From Mycobacteriaceae bacterium (GTDB lineage: Bacteria; Actinomycetota; Actinomycetes; Mycobacteriales; Mycobacteriaceae), in NCBI GenBank assembly GCA_019749805.1, contig JAIEPH010000007.1, positions 124,001 through 188,000 on the forward strand: DNA of 64,000 bases. Direction: 5' to 3'. The translations under genes and the position numbers were made by a program. Below the pieces are notes generated by a model. That model worked only from the letters and a program-made list of their open reading frames with translations. It was not told where the DNA came from and did no database searches. Numbering within the stretch: the stretch's first letter is position 1; every line of letters starts with the position of its first letter. Below are positions 22,288 through 30,892 of the stretch, piece by piece.

Positions 22288-22749
22288 ATGACAACACCCG
22301 AGACAGACCAGGATCCGGCGTCGACAGAGACCACCGTCGTCGTGGAGGGGATGGACCCGAAAGCCCTCACCCAGCGGATCAGCGTGGGGGAGCACCGACT
22401 GGTTGCCGACGAGCCGCGGCCGATCGGCGAGGATGCGGGTCCGACACCCTACGATCTGCTACTCGGGGCGCTCGGTGCCTGTACTTGCATGACGGTGCGG
22501 ATGTATGCCAAGCGCAAGGACTGGCCGCTTGACCAAGTCCGAGTCTCGTTGCGGCACTCGCGTATTCACGCACAAGACTGTGCCGACTGCGAAACTCGCA
22601 TCGGAATGCTCGACCGTATCGATCTTGGCATTGAGTTGATCGGTGATCTCGATGATGCCCAGCGGGAACGCTTGCTCCTGATCGCCGGACGCTGCCCGAT
22701 TCATCGGACCCTGACCTCGGAGATCCACATCGTCACGACATTGCGCTGA
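22288..22749 (+). CDS. OsmC/Ohr-family peroxiredoxin-like protein
   Basis: A 153-residue protein with the OsmC fold and both redox cysteines, in [18 protein letters not shown] and in [10 protein letters not shown]. The family reduces organic hydroperoxides using these two cysteines. ATG 22288 has only a weak ribosome site. The extra CADCET segment in the middle adds two more cysteines, which I would not assign a role. It is followed by a SigF-like promoter for the next gene, so it is probably a single-gene unit. Confidence 0.88.
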   Translation: MTTPETDQDPASTETTVVVEGMDPKALTQRISVGEHRLVADEPRPIGEDAGPTPYDLLLGALGACTCMTVRMYAKRKDWPLDQVRVSLRHSRIHAQDCADCETRIGMLDRIDLGIELIGDLDDAQRERLLLIAGRCPIHRTLTSEIHIVTTLR

Positions 22750-22787
22750 GGCCGAGGCTGGGTGAGGGATCGCGCCGAGGAATTGAC

Positions 22788-22812
22788 GTTTCCGTCGGCG
22801 AAGGCAGGGTAT
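22788..22812 (+). promoter_or_regulatory. SigF-type promoter GTTT-N15-GGGTAT
   Basis: GTTT (22788-22791) and GGGTAT (22807-22812) are separated by 15 bases, matching the reported mycobacterial SigF promoter pattern (GTTT, 14-17 bases, GGGTAT). It lies 22 bases before the ATG at 22835, with AGGAGGTGGG between, so transcription would begin just upstream of the ribosome site. This is the closest consensus match of the four such sites found in the window. Confidence 0.6.
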
Positions 22813-22834
22813 CCGTCCCGCAGGAGGTGGGAAG

Positions 22835-23416
22835 ATGCCCGTCTGGAGCTGGTTCTTCATCGCAGCAGGTGTTCTGATCGCGTTGACTTTGCTACTCGCC
22901 GCGGTCTTAGCCGCGACCGGTCGCAGGAGAACGAGGCGATTGAAGCAACATTTCGGTCCGGAGTATGAGCATGCCGTAGAGGATGCCGGAGATCGGCGCG
23001 CCGCCGAGAACGAGCTAGTGGCGCGTGAGCGAAAAAGGAAAAGACTCGAGATCGTCGCGTTGACTCCCGAGGCCCACCGTCGGTATTCGGAGCAGTGGGT
23101 AGAGGTTCAACGCTCGTTCGTTGACGACCCTTCGAGCGCGGTTGGCTACGCGGACCGCCTGGTGACCGAGGTCCTGCGCGAACGCGGTTATCCAATAAGC
23201 GATTTCGACCAGCGCGCATCGGATATCTCGGTCGATCACCCGGGCACGGTCGAACATTATCGTGCCGCGCGCACTTTGCACCTGGCGCAGGAGAAGGCCG
23301 ACATCGGCACCGAAGCGCAGCGCCAGGCCTTCGTTCACTATCGCGCGCTCTTCGAGGAGTTGCTCGGCGCCGATCCCGCAATCGAGAATGACACGCCGAA
23401 GGAGGCGACGGCATGA
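22835..23416 (+). CDS. Membrane-anchored protein of unknown function, paralogous to the next gene
   Basis: A 193-residue protein. Residues 3-28 form one membrane helix (FFIAAGVLIALTLLLAAV), followed by a charged helical region. A domain at about 85-180 contains SEQWVEVQRSFVDDPSSAV, then YADRLVTEVLRERGY, and ends YRALFEELLG. The downstream protein has the same domain. It is not an enzyme I recognise. ATG 22835 has a near-ideal ribosome site (AGGAGG). It overlaps the next gene by four bases and sits behind a SigF-like promoter, suggesting a stationary-phase or envelope-stress role. Confidence 0.8.
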   Translation: MPVWSWFFIAAGVLIALTLLLAAVLAATGRRRTRRLKQHFGPEYEHAVEDAGDRRAAENELVARERKRKRLEIVALTPEAHRRYSEQWVEVQRSFVDDPSSAVGYADRLVTEVLRERGYPISDFDQRASDISVDHPGTVEHYRAARTLHLAQEKADIGTEAQRQAFVHYRALFEELLGADPAIENDTPKEATA

Positions 23417-23940
23417 CTGCCCACGACCAGCGGAACGATGGTGCCCCGATGCGGTCTGCGCAGCCTGAATTCTCGGAACCCGGTAGGGAACCTCTTCCAG
23501 CGCAACGTGTTTCGCCAGCAGTGTGGGATGACACCAGCGTATCCGACGCGCCGACCGGAGCTGCACCCGCACACGACGAGCCATCGGTCGCTCATGAAGA
23601 GGCGTCAAGCGCACCCGCCGAGTCACCTCAACCGGAGACGGTGCCACCGAGTGCTGGAGTTCAGCCGCACTCCGACGAGTTGCTTTTCAATGCAGACGCT
23701 TCCGGATTGCGGTCGCGCTGGGACGACATTCAGGCGGTGTTCGTCGACGACCCTGCCGATTGCGTGCAAAAGGCCGACACCCTGGTGGCCGAGGTTGTCG
23801 AGCAGGTGACGGCGGGATTCTCCGAGGCCCGCTCGCGACTCGAGGCGCAGTGGGCGAAAGGGGAGGAGGCGTCCACCGAAGATCTGCGTCTGGCCCTGCA
23901 GCGGTATCGCGAGTTCTTCCAGCGGTTGCTCGCGGCGTAA
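23413..23940 (+). CDS. Soluble paralogue of the upstream unknown protein
   Basis: A 175-residue protein. The first 85 residues are rich in Pro, Ala, Glu and Ser and probably disordered. Residues 95-175 repeat the domain of the neighbouring gene: LRSRWDDIQAVFVDDPADCV, then KADTLVAEVVEQV, and YREFFQRLLAA at the C-terminus. There is no membrane helix. The pair is translationally coupled (ATGA overlap), which fits a membrane/soluble heteromer. The function is unknown. A strong hairpin follows. Confidence 0.78.
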   Translation: MTAHDQRNDGAPMRSAQPEFSEPGREPLPAQRVSPAVWDDTSVSDAPTGAAPAHDEPSVAHEEASSAPAESPQPETVPPSAGVQPHSDELLFNADASGLRSRWDDIQAVFVDDPADCVQKADTLVAEVVEQVTAGFSEARSRLEAQWAKGEEASTEDLRLALQRYREFFQRLLAA

Positions 23941-23949
23941 CCGTAGCGA

Positions 23950-23982
23950 CTGGCCCGCCGTCCGTGAGGGACGGCGGGCCAG
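23950..23982 (+). terminator. 14-bp stem-loop terminator
   Basis: A perfect 14-base stem starting CTGGCCCGCCGTCC with a 5-base loop (GTGAG) lies ten bases after the stop of the unknown pair and 18 bases before the convergent csbD-like stop. There is no T run. It probably terminates both genes, as hairpin-only terminators commonly do in mycobacteria. Confidence 0.7.
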
Positions 23983-23999
23983 CCACGGTTTGAAGTCGG

Positions 24000-24173
24000 T
24001 TAGTTCTTGAACGCGTCCTTGACCTTCTCGCCGGCGTCCTTGAGGCTCGACTTGGCCTGATCGACCTTGCCCTCGTTCTCGGTGCTGCTGTCGCCGGTCA
24101 CCTTCCCCAGGGTCTCCTTGGCCTTGCCACCCGCGTTGTCGATCTTGTTGCTTGCCTTGTCTCCTGCGCCCAT
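24000..24173 (-). CDS. CsbD-like small stress protein
   Basis: A 57-residue, lysine- and aspartate-rich protein beginning MGAGDKASNKIDNAGGKAKE, with DQAKSSLKDAGEKVKDAF near its end. This is the CsbD pattern of small, soluble general-stress proteins. ATG 24173 follows GAAGGAAG. CsbD proteins are typical targets of alternative stress sigma factors, and a SigF-like promoter lies 52 bases upstream. Function beyond stress induction is unknown for the family. Confidence 0.85.
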   Translation of the reverse strand: MGAGDKASNKIDNAGGKAKETLGKVTGDSSTENEGKVDQAKSSLKDAGEKVKDAFKN

Positions 24174-24224
24174 GACGTCTTCCTTCGCTTATTCACAACG
24201 GCCCGGATGAGCCTTGACGGTGGG

Positions 24225-24250
24225 ATACCGCTAATCGAGTCATCTGAAAC
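24225..24250 (-). promoter_or_regulatory. SigF-type promoter upstream of the csbD-like gene
   Basis: On the minus strand GTTT (24250-24247) is followed after 16 bases by CGGTAT (24230-24225), one base from the GGGTAT consensus. It lies 52 bases before the csbD ATG. Spacing is identical to that of the sigF promoter at 47.9 kb. The region between 24250 and the next gene stop at 24392 holds nothing I recognise. Confidence 0.5.
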
Positions 24251-24391
24251 GTTTCGTCATGATCGGGCGACGCGAGGAGTCCGGTCCGGGTGCTCAGCGC
24301 CTCGGAGGGACGCCGAGCGCCAACACGGCTGTGTCGTCCTCGACGCCTGCACCCCGGCGTTCGACGCCGGTCTCGAATTTCATCGGCCGGG

Positions 24392-24673
24392 CTAGCGTCG
24401 AACAGGCAGCAAGGCCAACGGAAGTCGGAGGGCCCGCCGCGGCTGCCAACCCATTCGACCAAACCTCGAGCTGAAGGTGCGACCGGCTAGGTGGGTGATG
24501 TCGCGCCAGTTGCGGCGGACGATCACACCTGCGGTGAATCCGCACAAGAAGCCGACGGTGAAGTACCGACGCGCCCGCTGCTTCTTCCGCCGCGCTATCG
24601 CCGATGCGGTATGGCCGCATACAGCGGCGATGGCGGCGATCGCCACCAACAGAAAGATGACCTGCGGCACCAT
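24392..24673 (-). CDS. Small membrane protein, unknown function
   Basis: A 93-residue basic protein with a hydrophobic N-terminus (FLLVAIAAIAAVCG) and a second short hydrophobic segment (FTVGFLCGFTAGVIV), separated by RRKKQRARR. The C-terminal 35 residues are basic and low in pattern. ATG 24673 has GGAGG four bases upstream, which is the main reason to accept it. I do not recognise a family. It lies upstream of, and in line with, the csbD-like gene. Confidence 0.55.
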   Translation of the reverse strand: MVPQVIFLLVAIAAIAAVCGHTASAIARRKKQRARRYFTVGFLCGFTAGVIVRRNWRDITHLAGRTFSSRFGRMGWQPRRALRLPLALLPVRR

Positions 24674-24781
24674 GTGACCTCCGGGCCGTTCGTCAATGCA
24701 GGCCGCTCAGGCGATCCAATCACTGCCGGCCCGATAAGAGGATCCTCGGTCTCCATTCGTGACCAAAGCGAGGACGAACTG

Positions 24782-25354
24782 TTAGATCGCCAGCCCCGCA
24801 ATGATCAGCCGTGTGGTGGCCTCGGCCCGCTTTCGCCCATACCCGCGCCCCTCGGACAGAATCGGATAGACAACGGCCCCCACGATCGCGTCTGCCGCCG
24901 ATGCGGCGGTGGCCTCGTCGACGGCATCTGCGAGCAGTCGCCTACGAACACTGTCCAGTAGAGGTGCGCTGAATCCTGCACGCAGCTTGATCGCCGTGTC
25001 CTCGTGCTCCATGCAGGCCACCGTGAGGATGCGCAACATCGCCGATCCGCGCTCGGTGGTCAGCGTCGCGGCCAGCCTGCCCGCCCACCGCACCAGGTCG
25101 TCGACGAGATCATCGGTGTGCTTCACCGCGGCGATGATCTTGTCCGCATCGGCGAGCAAAACGTCGGCTACCAGGGCGGGACGGGTGGGCCACCAACGGT
25201 AGATGGTCTGCTTACCGACGCCTGCGCGGGCGGCCACGGCCTCGATGCTCGTCCCGTCGAAGCCGCGCTCGAGCAGCAACTCACGGGTTGCGGTGACGAT
25301 CGCGACGCGCGACTTCTCGCTGCGGCGGCGCGGAGCTGTGACTTGGCGGACCAT
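24782..25354 (-). CDS. TetR-family regulator of the fadE/ltp cluster
   Basis: A 190-residue regulator. The HTH covers about 15-60 ([20 protein letters not shown]), with an AcrR/TetR_C_11-like ligand domain. ATG 25354 is favoured because GAGG lies eight bases upstream; ATG 25363 is also possible. It is divergent from the acyl-CoA dehydrogenase gene, with a compound palindrome in the 93-base gap. By position it should repress the rightward fadE-thiolase-DUF35 operon and itself. Confidence 0.88.
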   Translation of the reverse strand: MVRQVTAPRRRSEKSRVAIVTATRELLLERGFDGTSIEAVAARAGVGKQTIYRWWPTRPALVADVLLADADKIIAAVKHTDDLVDDLVRWAGRLAATLTTERGSAMLRILTVACMEHEDTAIKLRAGFSAPLLDSVRRRLLADAVDEATAASAADAIVGAVVYPILSEGRGYGRKRAEATTRLIIAGLAI

Positions 25355-25401
25355 GTGGCGCATCCTCGGTTGCCGGTGCGTCGGACAACCCGTAGTGTGC
25401 C

Positions 25402-25425
25402 ACAAGACGAGACGGTCCGTCTTGT
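25402..25425. promoter_or_regulatory. Nested palindrome, candidate TetR operator for the fadE operon
   Basis: ACAAGACG (25402-25409) pairs with CGTCTTGT (25418-25425), and within this AGACGG-T-CCGTCT (25410-25422) is itself a 13-base palindrome. The two overlap, giving a dense binding region 23 bases before the FadE GTG and 48 bases before the TetR ATG. AGACGG-type inverted repeats are familiar TetR operators in actinobacteria; the assignment here is by position. Confidence 0.6.
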
Positions 25426-25447
25426 CAAGAACGAAAGGCGGCGCGAC

Positions 25448-27673
25448 GTGCCGATCGGGCTCACCCCGGAGCAGCGGCAATTGGACGAGGCGGTCGGCCG
25501 CTTCGCGGCACGGCATGCCGCCGTGGACCAGACCCGCGGCTCGTTCGACGAGATTGCTGAAGGAACGCTGCCCAAGTGGTGGGACGACCTTGTTGCACAA
25601 GGCTTTCACGCGGTACACCTCCCCGAATCGTTTGGCGGACAGGGCGGTTCGCTGGCGGATGCGGCTTGCGTCATCGAGGCCGCGGCGACCGCGCTGTTAC
25701 CGGGGCCACTGCTGCCGACAGTGATCGCCGGCGCCATCGCGCTTTCGGCCGACAAGGTGCCCGCAGCGAACAGGCTGTTGAGCGATCTCGCCGCTGGGGT
25801 TGCCGCCACCGTCGTGCTGCCGGAGTCCGGCGACTTGCGCGCGAACGTTGTCGACGGCGCATGGCGCGTGACCGGATCGTCGGGCGACGTGCTCGGGCTG
25901 TGCTCGGCCGGGGCGATCCTGGTGGCCGCCCGGCGTGGCGATGGCGAGACACTGTGGTGCCTCGTCGATCCGGCTGCCGCTGCGGTGTCGGTGCACGCGC
26001 GTGGCGGGACCGACCTCACCATCGACATCGGCATTCTGCACCTTGATGACCTCGACGTGCCGGATGCGCTGGTGCTGAAAGGCATCGACGACGACGCGGC
26101 ATGGGATATCGCCGCCGCGCTATCGGCTTGCGCCTCAGCCGGAACGTTGCAGTGGGCGCTCGATGCGGTGACCGAGCACTTGCGGACCCGGGAACAGTTC
26201 GGCAAGCCCATCGGAACCTTTCAGGCGCTTCAGCACGAAGCGGCGATGCTGCTCGTCAACAGCGAATTGGCCGCGGCGGCAGCGTGGGACGCGGTGCGCG
26301 CCGTGGACGAAGCGCCGGAGCAACGGCAACTGGCGGCCGCCGGCGCCGCCATCATGGCGGTCGCGCCTGCTCCCGAGCTGCTGCTCGACGCGTTGACGAT
26401 GTTCGGCGCGATCGGGTTCACCTGGGAGCACGACGTGCACCTGCATTGGCGACGCGCCACCAGTCTGGCCGCCTCGATGGGGCCGATCACCGGTTGGTCG
26501 CGTCGCCTCGGCGAACTGAGCCGGACGCATGTTCGCGACATGTCGGTGAAGCTCGGCGACGGCGAAGCGGAATTCCGCGCCAGGATTGCCGACGTGCTGG
26601 ACCGGGCGCTCGAACTGCGTAACGACAAGCCTAGCCCGCTTGGGGACTACGACCACCTGGCCAGCGGGCCCCAGCGCACGCTGATCGCCGACTCCGGTTT
26701 GATGGCGCCGCATTGGCGACCACCGTGGGGCGTGGGTGCGACGCCCCTGCAGCAGCTGATCATCGACGATGAATTCGCCAAGCGGTCCGATCTGGTACGG
26801 CCGTCGCTCAACATCGCCGAGTGGATCCTGCCGTCGATCATCAGCTCGGGATCGGAAGAACTTCAGCAGCAACTGATTCCGCCGACGCAGCGCGGTGAGT
26901 TGCTCTGGTGCCAGCTGTTCAGTGAACCCGGTGCCGGATCCGACCTCGCGGCACTGAGTACGCGTGCAGTGAAGGTCGACGGCGGTTGGCGCATCAACGG
27001 CCACAAGATCTGGACGTCGTCGGCGCAGTACGCCGATTACGGTGCACTGCTGGCGAGAACGGACTTAGATGCCCCGAAGCACAAGGGCATCGGCTACTTC
27101 ATCATCGACATGCGTGCCGAGGGTGTGGAAATCCAGCCGATCAAGACGGCGGACCGTGACCGGCATTTCAACGAGGTGTTCCTCGCCGATGTTTTCGTAC
27201 CCGACGAAATGTTGCTCGGGGGACCGACCGACGGATGGAGTCTTGCGATCTCCACGATGGCCCAAGAACGGGTCGCAATCGGCGCGTACGTGCACATCGA
27301 CCGCGCGGGTGCCCTGCGGCATCTCGCCGGCGAGGCCGGGCCCGATCAGGACACGGTGATCCGCGCGCTGGGCGAACTGGACGCCTACAGCAACGCGATC
27401 AAGGCGCTCGGTGTGCGCGAGACGATTCGGCTGCTCGACGGACAGAGCGCCGGACCCGCGTCGAGTATCGCCAAGGTGGCCACCAGCGTCATGCTGCGCC
27501 GCACCTTCAAGGCCACCCTCGAGTTGGCGGGACCCCTTGCGGTGGTCGAACGGTCGGAACCCCCGATCGTCGCACCGTACCTGCGGCTGCCCGCCGAACT
27601 GATAGGCGGCGGCACGCGCCAGATTCAGCTCAACATCATCGCGCAGATGATCATGGGTCTGCCCCGCAAGTGA
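25448..27673 (+). CDS. Fused double acyl-CoA dehydrogenase (FadE34/FadE6-like)
   Basis: A 741-residue protein made of two acyl-CoA dehydrogenase units. Unit 1 (about 1-350) has the loop [19 protein letters not shown] but a weakly conserved middle domain. Unit 2 (about 370-741) has [26 protein letters not shown] and a C-terminal [18 protein letters not shown], so it is the more canonical half. Single-chain double-unit FadEs in mycobacteria include FadE34, which acts on steroid side-chain CoA esters. GTG 25448 was chosen because it lies just past the operator and has AAAGG upstream. First gene of an operon with a thiolase-like and a DUF35 gene, which fits side-chain or branched acyl-CoA degradation. 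Confidence 0.88.
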   Translation: MPIGLTPEQRQLDEAVGRFAARHAAVDQTRGSFDEIAEGTLPKWWDDLVAQGFHAVHLPESFGGQGGSLADAACVIEAAATALLPGPLLPTVIAGAIALSADKVPAANRLLSDLAAGVAATVVLPESGDLRANVVDGAWRVTGSSGDVLGLCSAGAILVAARRGDGETLWCLVDPAAAAVSVHARGGTDLTIDIGILHLDDLDVPDALVLKGIDDDAAWDIAAALSACASAGTLQWALDAVTEHLRTREQFGKPIGTFQALQHEAAMLLVNSELAAAAAWDAVRAVDEAPEQRQLAAAGAAIMAVAPAPELLLDALTMFGAIGFTWEHDVHLHWRRATSLAASMGPITGWSRRLGELSRTHVRDMSVKLGDGEAEFRARIADVLDRALELRNDKPSPLGDYDHLASGPQRTLIADSGLMAPHWRPPWGVGATPLQQLIIDDEFAKRSDLVRPSLNIAEWILPSIISSGSEELQQQLIPPTQRGELLWCQLFSEPGAGSDLAALSTRAVKVDGGWRINGHKIWTSSAQYADYGALLARTDLDAPKHKGIGYFIIDMRAEGVEIQPIKTADRDRHFNEVFLADVFVPDEMLLGGPTDGWSLAISTMAQERVAIGAYVHIDRAGALRHLAGEAGPDQDTVIRALGELDAYSNAIKALGVRETIRLLDGQSAGPASSIAKVATSVMLRRTFKATLELAGPLAVVERSEPPIVAPYLRLPAELIGGGTRQIQLNIIAQMIMGLPRK

Positions 27674-27696
27674 AAAAACGAGAAACAGGACACAGC

Positions 27697-28905
27697 ATGG
27701 GATTACGCGGAGAAGCGGCGATCGTCGGCTATGTCGAGCTGCCGCCGGAACGGATGACCACCGCCGCGCCGGGGCCCTTCACACTCGAGCAGTGGGCCGA
27801 GCTGTCCGCCGCGGCGTTGGAGGATGCGGGAATTCCCGCGGAGTGGGTGAACGGAATCGTCACCTCACACCTGGGGGAGTCGGAGATCTTCGTGCCGTCG
27901 ACCGTGGCCGAGTATCTCGGCATTGACGCGAATCTCGCTGAACTCGTCGACCTCGGTGGCGCCAGTGCTGCCGGCATGGTGTGGCGGGCCGCGGCGGCCG
28001 TTGAGCTGGGACTCTGCGACGTCGTGCTCTGCACGATCCCGTCCCGCTACATCACCCACATGTCGGAGAAGAAGCCCAGACCGCTCGTCGACGCTGTGTT
28101 CTTCGGCTCCTCGAGCAACCAATACGGTTCGCCCCAAGCCGAGTTCGAGATCCCCTACGGCAACCTCGGTCAGAACGGACCCTACGGCCAGGTCGCCCAG
28201 CGCTACGCAGCTGTCTACGGATATGACGAGCGCGCGATGGCCAAGATCGTCGTGGATCAGCGGTTCAACGCCAACCACACTGAAGGGGCCATCTGGAAGG
28301 ACAAACCGCTCACCGTGGAGGACGTGCTCGCCAGCCCGGTGATCGCCGATCCGCTGCACATGCTGGAGATCGTCATGCCCTGTGTCGGCGGGGCGGCCGT
28401 CGTGGTGGCCAACGCCGATGTCGCCAAGCGGTCACGCAATCGGCCCGTGTGGCTCAGGGGATTCGGCGAACACGTCCCGTTCAAAACCCCGACTTACGCG
28501 GAGGATCTTCTGCAGACGCCGATCGCCAAGGCCGCCGACACCGCGTTCGGCATGACGAATCTGCGGCGCGAAGACATGGACATGGTGTCGATCTACGACT
28601 GCTACACGATCACGGTGCTGCTGAGCCTCGAGGACGCTGGGTTCTGCGAAAAGGGCAAGGGCATGTCATTCGTCGCCGACCATGACCTGACGTTCCGCGG
28701 CGATTTCCCACTCAACACCGCGGGCGGTCAACTCGGTTTCGGTCAGGCCGGACTCGCAGGCGGCATGCACCACGTATGCGATGCCGCCCGACAGATCATG
28801 GGGCGAGCGGGTCAGTCACAGGTCTCCGACTGCCATCGGGCGTTCGTCTCCGGCAACGGAGGAATCCTGTCCGAGCAGACGACGCTCATCCTCGAGGGGG
28901 ATTGA
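27697..28905 (+). CDS. Thiolase-like lipid-transfer protein (Ltp/SCP-x type, possible retro-aldolase)
   Basis: A 402-residue thiolase-fold protein. The place where a degradative thiolase has its nucleophilic cysteine reads DLGGASAAGMVW, without Cys, and the C-terminal CGG motif is replaced by NTAGGQLGFGQ. That combination is typical of the Ltp2-like group, which cleaves steroid side chains by retro-aldol chemistry together with a DUF35 partner. SIYDCYTITV may supply one of the tyrosines reported for Ltp2; the second expected tyrosine appears as Ala in NTAGG. ATG 27697, 23 bases after fadE. DUF35 partner follows directly. Confidence 0.82.
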   Translation: MGLRGEAAIVGYVELPPERMTTAAPGPFTLEQWAELSAAALEDAGIPAEWVNGIVTSHLGESEIFVPSTVAEYLGIDANLAELVDLGGASAAGMVWRAAAAVELGLCDVVLCTIPSRYITHMSEKKPRPLVDAVFFGSSSNQYGSPQAEFEIPYGNLGQNGPYGQVAQRYAAVYGYDERAMAKIVVDQRFNANHTEGAIWKDKPLTVEDVLASPVIADPLHMLEIVMPCVGGAAVVVANADVAKRSRNRPVWLRGFGEHVPFKTPTYAEDLLQTPIAKAADTAFGMTNLRREDMDMVSIYDCYTITVLLSLEDAGFCEKGKGMSFVADHDLTFRGDFPLNTAGGQLGFGQAGLAGGMHHVCDAARQIMGRAGQSQVSDCHRAFVSGNGGILSEQTTLILEGD

Positions 28906-28909
28906 TCAC

Positions 28910-29371
28910 ATGACCGCCTTCGAACGACCGATGCCGGTGAAAACGCCTACCACCGCACCATTCTGGGATGCGCTGTCACAGCACCGCATCCGCATCCAGT
29001 ATTCGCCTTCCACTGACGCTTGGGTTTTCTATCCACGGGTACGCGCCCCGCGCACGTTGGCGCGTGATCTCGAGTGGCGTGAAATTTCGGGGATGGGCAC
29101 GCTGTACTCCTTCACCGTCGCGCGTCGACCCGTCGGACCGCATTTCGCCGATGCCGTACCTCAGCTGCTGGCGATCGTCGAGTGGGACGAGGGGCCACGG
29201 TTTTCCACCGAGATGGTGAACGTGGACCCTGCCGATCTGCGAATCGGTATGCGCGTCAAGCCGGTCTTCTTCGACTATCCCGACCACGACGTCACCATGC
29301 TGCGCTACGAACCGGCGGACAACTCGACACGATCTGCGACAAGACGCGCCATCGCGGGCCCGAGGCAATAG
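28910..29371 (+). CDS. DUF35 OB-fold protein lacking the zinc ribbon cysteines
   Basis: A 153-residue partner protein. The OB-fold half is clear (MGTLYSFTVARRPVGPHF and GMRVKPVFFDY). The N-terminal rubredoxin-like zinc ribbon, normally with four cysteines, has none: the expected CxxC regions read IQYSPSTDAWVFYPRV. The protein contains no cysteine at all. DUF35 proteins form complexes with thiolase-like or hydratase enzymes and shape the active-site channel. ATG 28910, four bases after the Ltp stop. Compare the intact ribbon in the second DUF35 at 56.9 kb. Confidence 0.82.
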   Translation: MTAFERPMPVKTPTTAPFWDALSQHRIRIQYSPSTDAWVFYPRVRAPRTLARDLEWREISGMGTLYSFTVARRPVGPHFADAVPQLLAIVEWDEGPRFSTEMVNVDPADLRIGMRVKPVFFDYPDHDVTMLRYEPADNSTRSATRRAIAGPRQ

Positions 29372-29394
29372 GGTTCTTCAAAACAGGGGATCTG

Positions 29395-30129
29395 ATGGAG
29401 CTATTGGCAGCGCAGCGGGAATTCACGGCGTACGGGCCGTCGCATCTCATCGTGCTCGCGGTGTTCGCGATAGGCGCGGCACTGCTCGTTTGGAGTGGAC
29501 GTAAGCAGACCGAAGCCCAGGCTCGGCTCTTCAGCCGAGGTTTCGCGCTCGTCATCCTCGCGATGTTCTTGGTGGCATTGACGTACAAGCTGACGAGCCC
29601 GGTCCTTGATACGTCGATACCGCTGCAGCTCTGCGATGTCGCCGAACTCGTTGCGGTCTATGCCCTCTGGACACAACGGCATTGGGCGTTTGTGCTCACG
29701 TACTACTGGTGCCTCGTGCTCAGCTCGCAAGCGTTGATCACACCCGACGTCGGTACGGCAGAAGAAGGGTCGCCGGACTTTCCCCATCACCTATTCATCA
29801 CCTTCTTCGCGCTGCACGTGCTGGTCGTGTGGGCGGCCATTTACCTGACGTGGGGGCGCAGGATGCGGCCGAGCTGGCGCGACTACCGGTTCGCGATCAT
29901 CGCCACCTTGGTGTGGGGAGCATTCACGTTCACGTTCAACGCGATCGTCGGAACCAACTACGGCTACTTGAACGGCAAGCCACCGACCGCATCGGTACTG
30001 GACTTCCTTGGTCCGTGGCCGGTGTATCTGCTCATCGAGGTGACAATCGTGCTCATCGTGTGGGCGCTGATCACCTGGCCGTGGGAGCGCATGCGACGCC
30101 GAACCGAGCAGAGCCAGACTGCAGTCTGA
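29395..30129 (+). CDS. TIGR02206/TMEM164-type membrane protein
   Basis: A 244-residue protein with about seven hydrophobic segments, beginning FTAYGPSHLIVLAVFAIGA. Conserved phrases IPLQLCDVAELVAVYALW and VGTNYGYLNGKPPTAS are typical of the YwaF/TIGR02206 family, whose function is unknown. ATG 29395 follows AGGGGATCTG. It is 23 bases downstream of DUF35 in the same direction and may be the last gene of the fadE operon, though no metabolic link is evident. A hairpin spans its stop codon. Confidence 0.78.
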   Translation: MELLAAQREFTAYGPSHLIVLAVFAIGAALLVWSGRKQTEAQARLFSRGFALVILAMFLVALTYKLTSPVLDTSIPLQLCDVAELVAVYALWTQRHWAFVLTYYWCLVLSSQALITPDVGTAEEGSPDFPHHLFITFFALHVLVVWAAIYLTWGRRMRPSWRDYRFAIIATLVWGAFTFTFNAIVGTNYGYLNGKPPTASVLDFLGPWPVYLLIEVTIVLIVWALITWPWERMRRRTEQSQTAV

Positions 30130-30150
30130 GCCCCACCCGCCGGGTCAGAC
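30124..30150. terminator. Hairpin across convergent stop codons
   Basis: GTCTGA (30124-30129) and TCAGAC (30145-30150) form a stem extended by CCC/GGG with one bulged base. The arms contain the stop codons of the membrane-protein gene and of phoU. It is probably a bidirectional terminator. Confidence 0.55.
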
Positions 30151-30789
30151 CGCCGATTCTCCGGTCGCGGAGAAGATGACGCGGCGTCCGATCTCGACCG
30201 CATGGTCGGCGAACCGCTCGTAGTAGCGGCCCAGGAGCGTGACGTCGACGGCGGGGGCCACGCCGTGTTTCCACTCCCTGTCCATCAACACCGAGAACAG
30301 GTGACGGTGGAGGTTGTCCATATCGTCGTCGTCGTCCGCAAGCTGTTCTGCGCGGTGCGTATCCATGGAAAGGACGACCTGCTTGACGTTGCTTCCCATA
30401 TCGACGGCGATGCGGCCCATTTCCGTGAAGTAGCCGTTGACTTCCTCCGGGAGCACTTTTTGCGGATGCCGTCGACGGGTGATTTTGGCGACGTGCAGTG
30501 CCAGTGCGGCCATCCGCTCGACATCGGCGATGTTCTTCAAGGCGCTGACCACCGCGCGCAGGTCACCGGCGACAGGTGCCTGCAACGCGAGAACGGTCAA
30601 GGCCTGCTCCTCGGTCTTCCTGGCGTGTTGCAGGATGGCCTCGTGGTCGGTGATCACCTGCTCGGCCAGCACCAGGTCGGCCTGCAGAAGGGCCTGGGTC
30701 GCGGATTCCATCGCCTTACCCGCAGCACCGCACATCTCGGCGATTCCGACGATCAGGTCGTCGAGCTGCTGATGGAAGGCATTGCGCAC
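30145..30789 (-). CDS. phoU: PhoU/PhoY-type phosphate signalling regulator
   Basis: A 214-residue, all-helical protein with two PhoU repeats. The metal-binding helix patterns E-x-x-x-D appear as [14 protein letters not shown] and [16 protein letters not shown]. PhoU proteins couple the Pst transporter to the SenX3-type kinase and restrain the phosphate response; mycobacteria have PhoY1 and PhoY2 of this length. GTG start. No pst or phoR genes are adjacent, so this is a stand-alone copy. It is divergent from the PAS-ANTAR gene. Confidence 0.9.
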   Translation of the reverse strand: MRNAFHQQLDDLIVGIAEMCGAAGKAMESATQALLQADLVLAEQVITDHEAILQHARKTEEQALTVLALQAPVAGDLRAVVSALKNIADVERMAALALHVAKITRRRHPQKVLPEEVNGYFTEMGRIAVDMGSNVKQVVLSMDTHRAEQLADDDDDMDNLHRHLFSVLMDREWKHGVAPAVDVTLLGRYYERFADHAVEIGRRVIFSATGESAV

Positions 30790-30892
30790 GCTCCGAGTTT
30801 AGGGGCAAAGAGCCCGGTAGAGGGTCTTCGCCTCGCCCGACGACGACGTAATATGTGTGTCGGGACTCGCTCACTAATGCGATGATTTGACG

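Noticed and set aside
30797..30820. GTTT-N14-CGGTAG before the PAS-ANTAR gene as a further SigF promoter
   Set aside because: Two mismatches in the -10 and a short spacer; kept only as a weak note in the gene entry.
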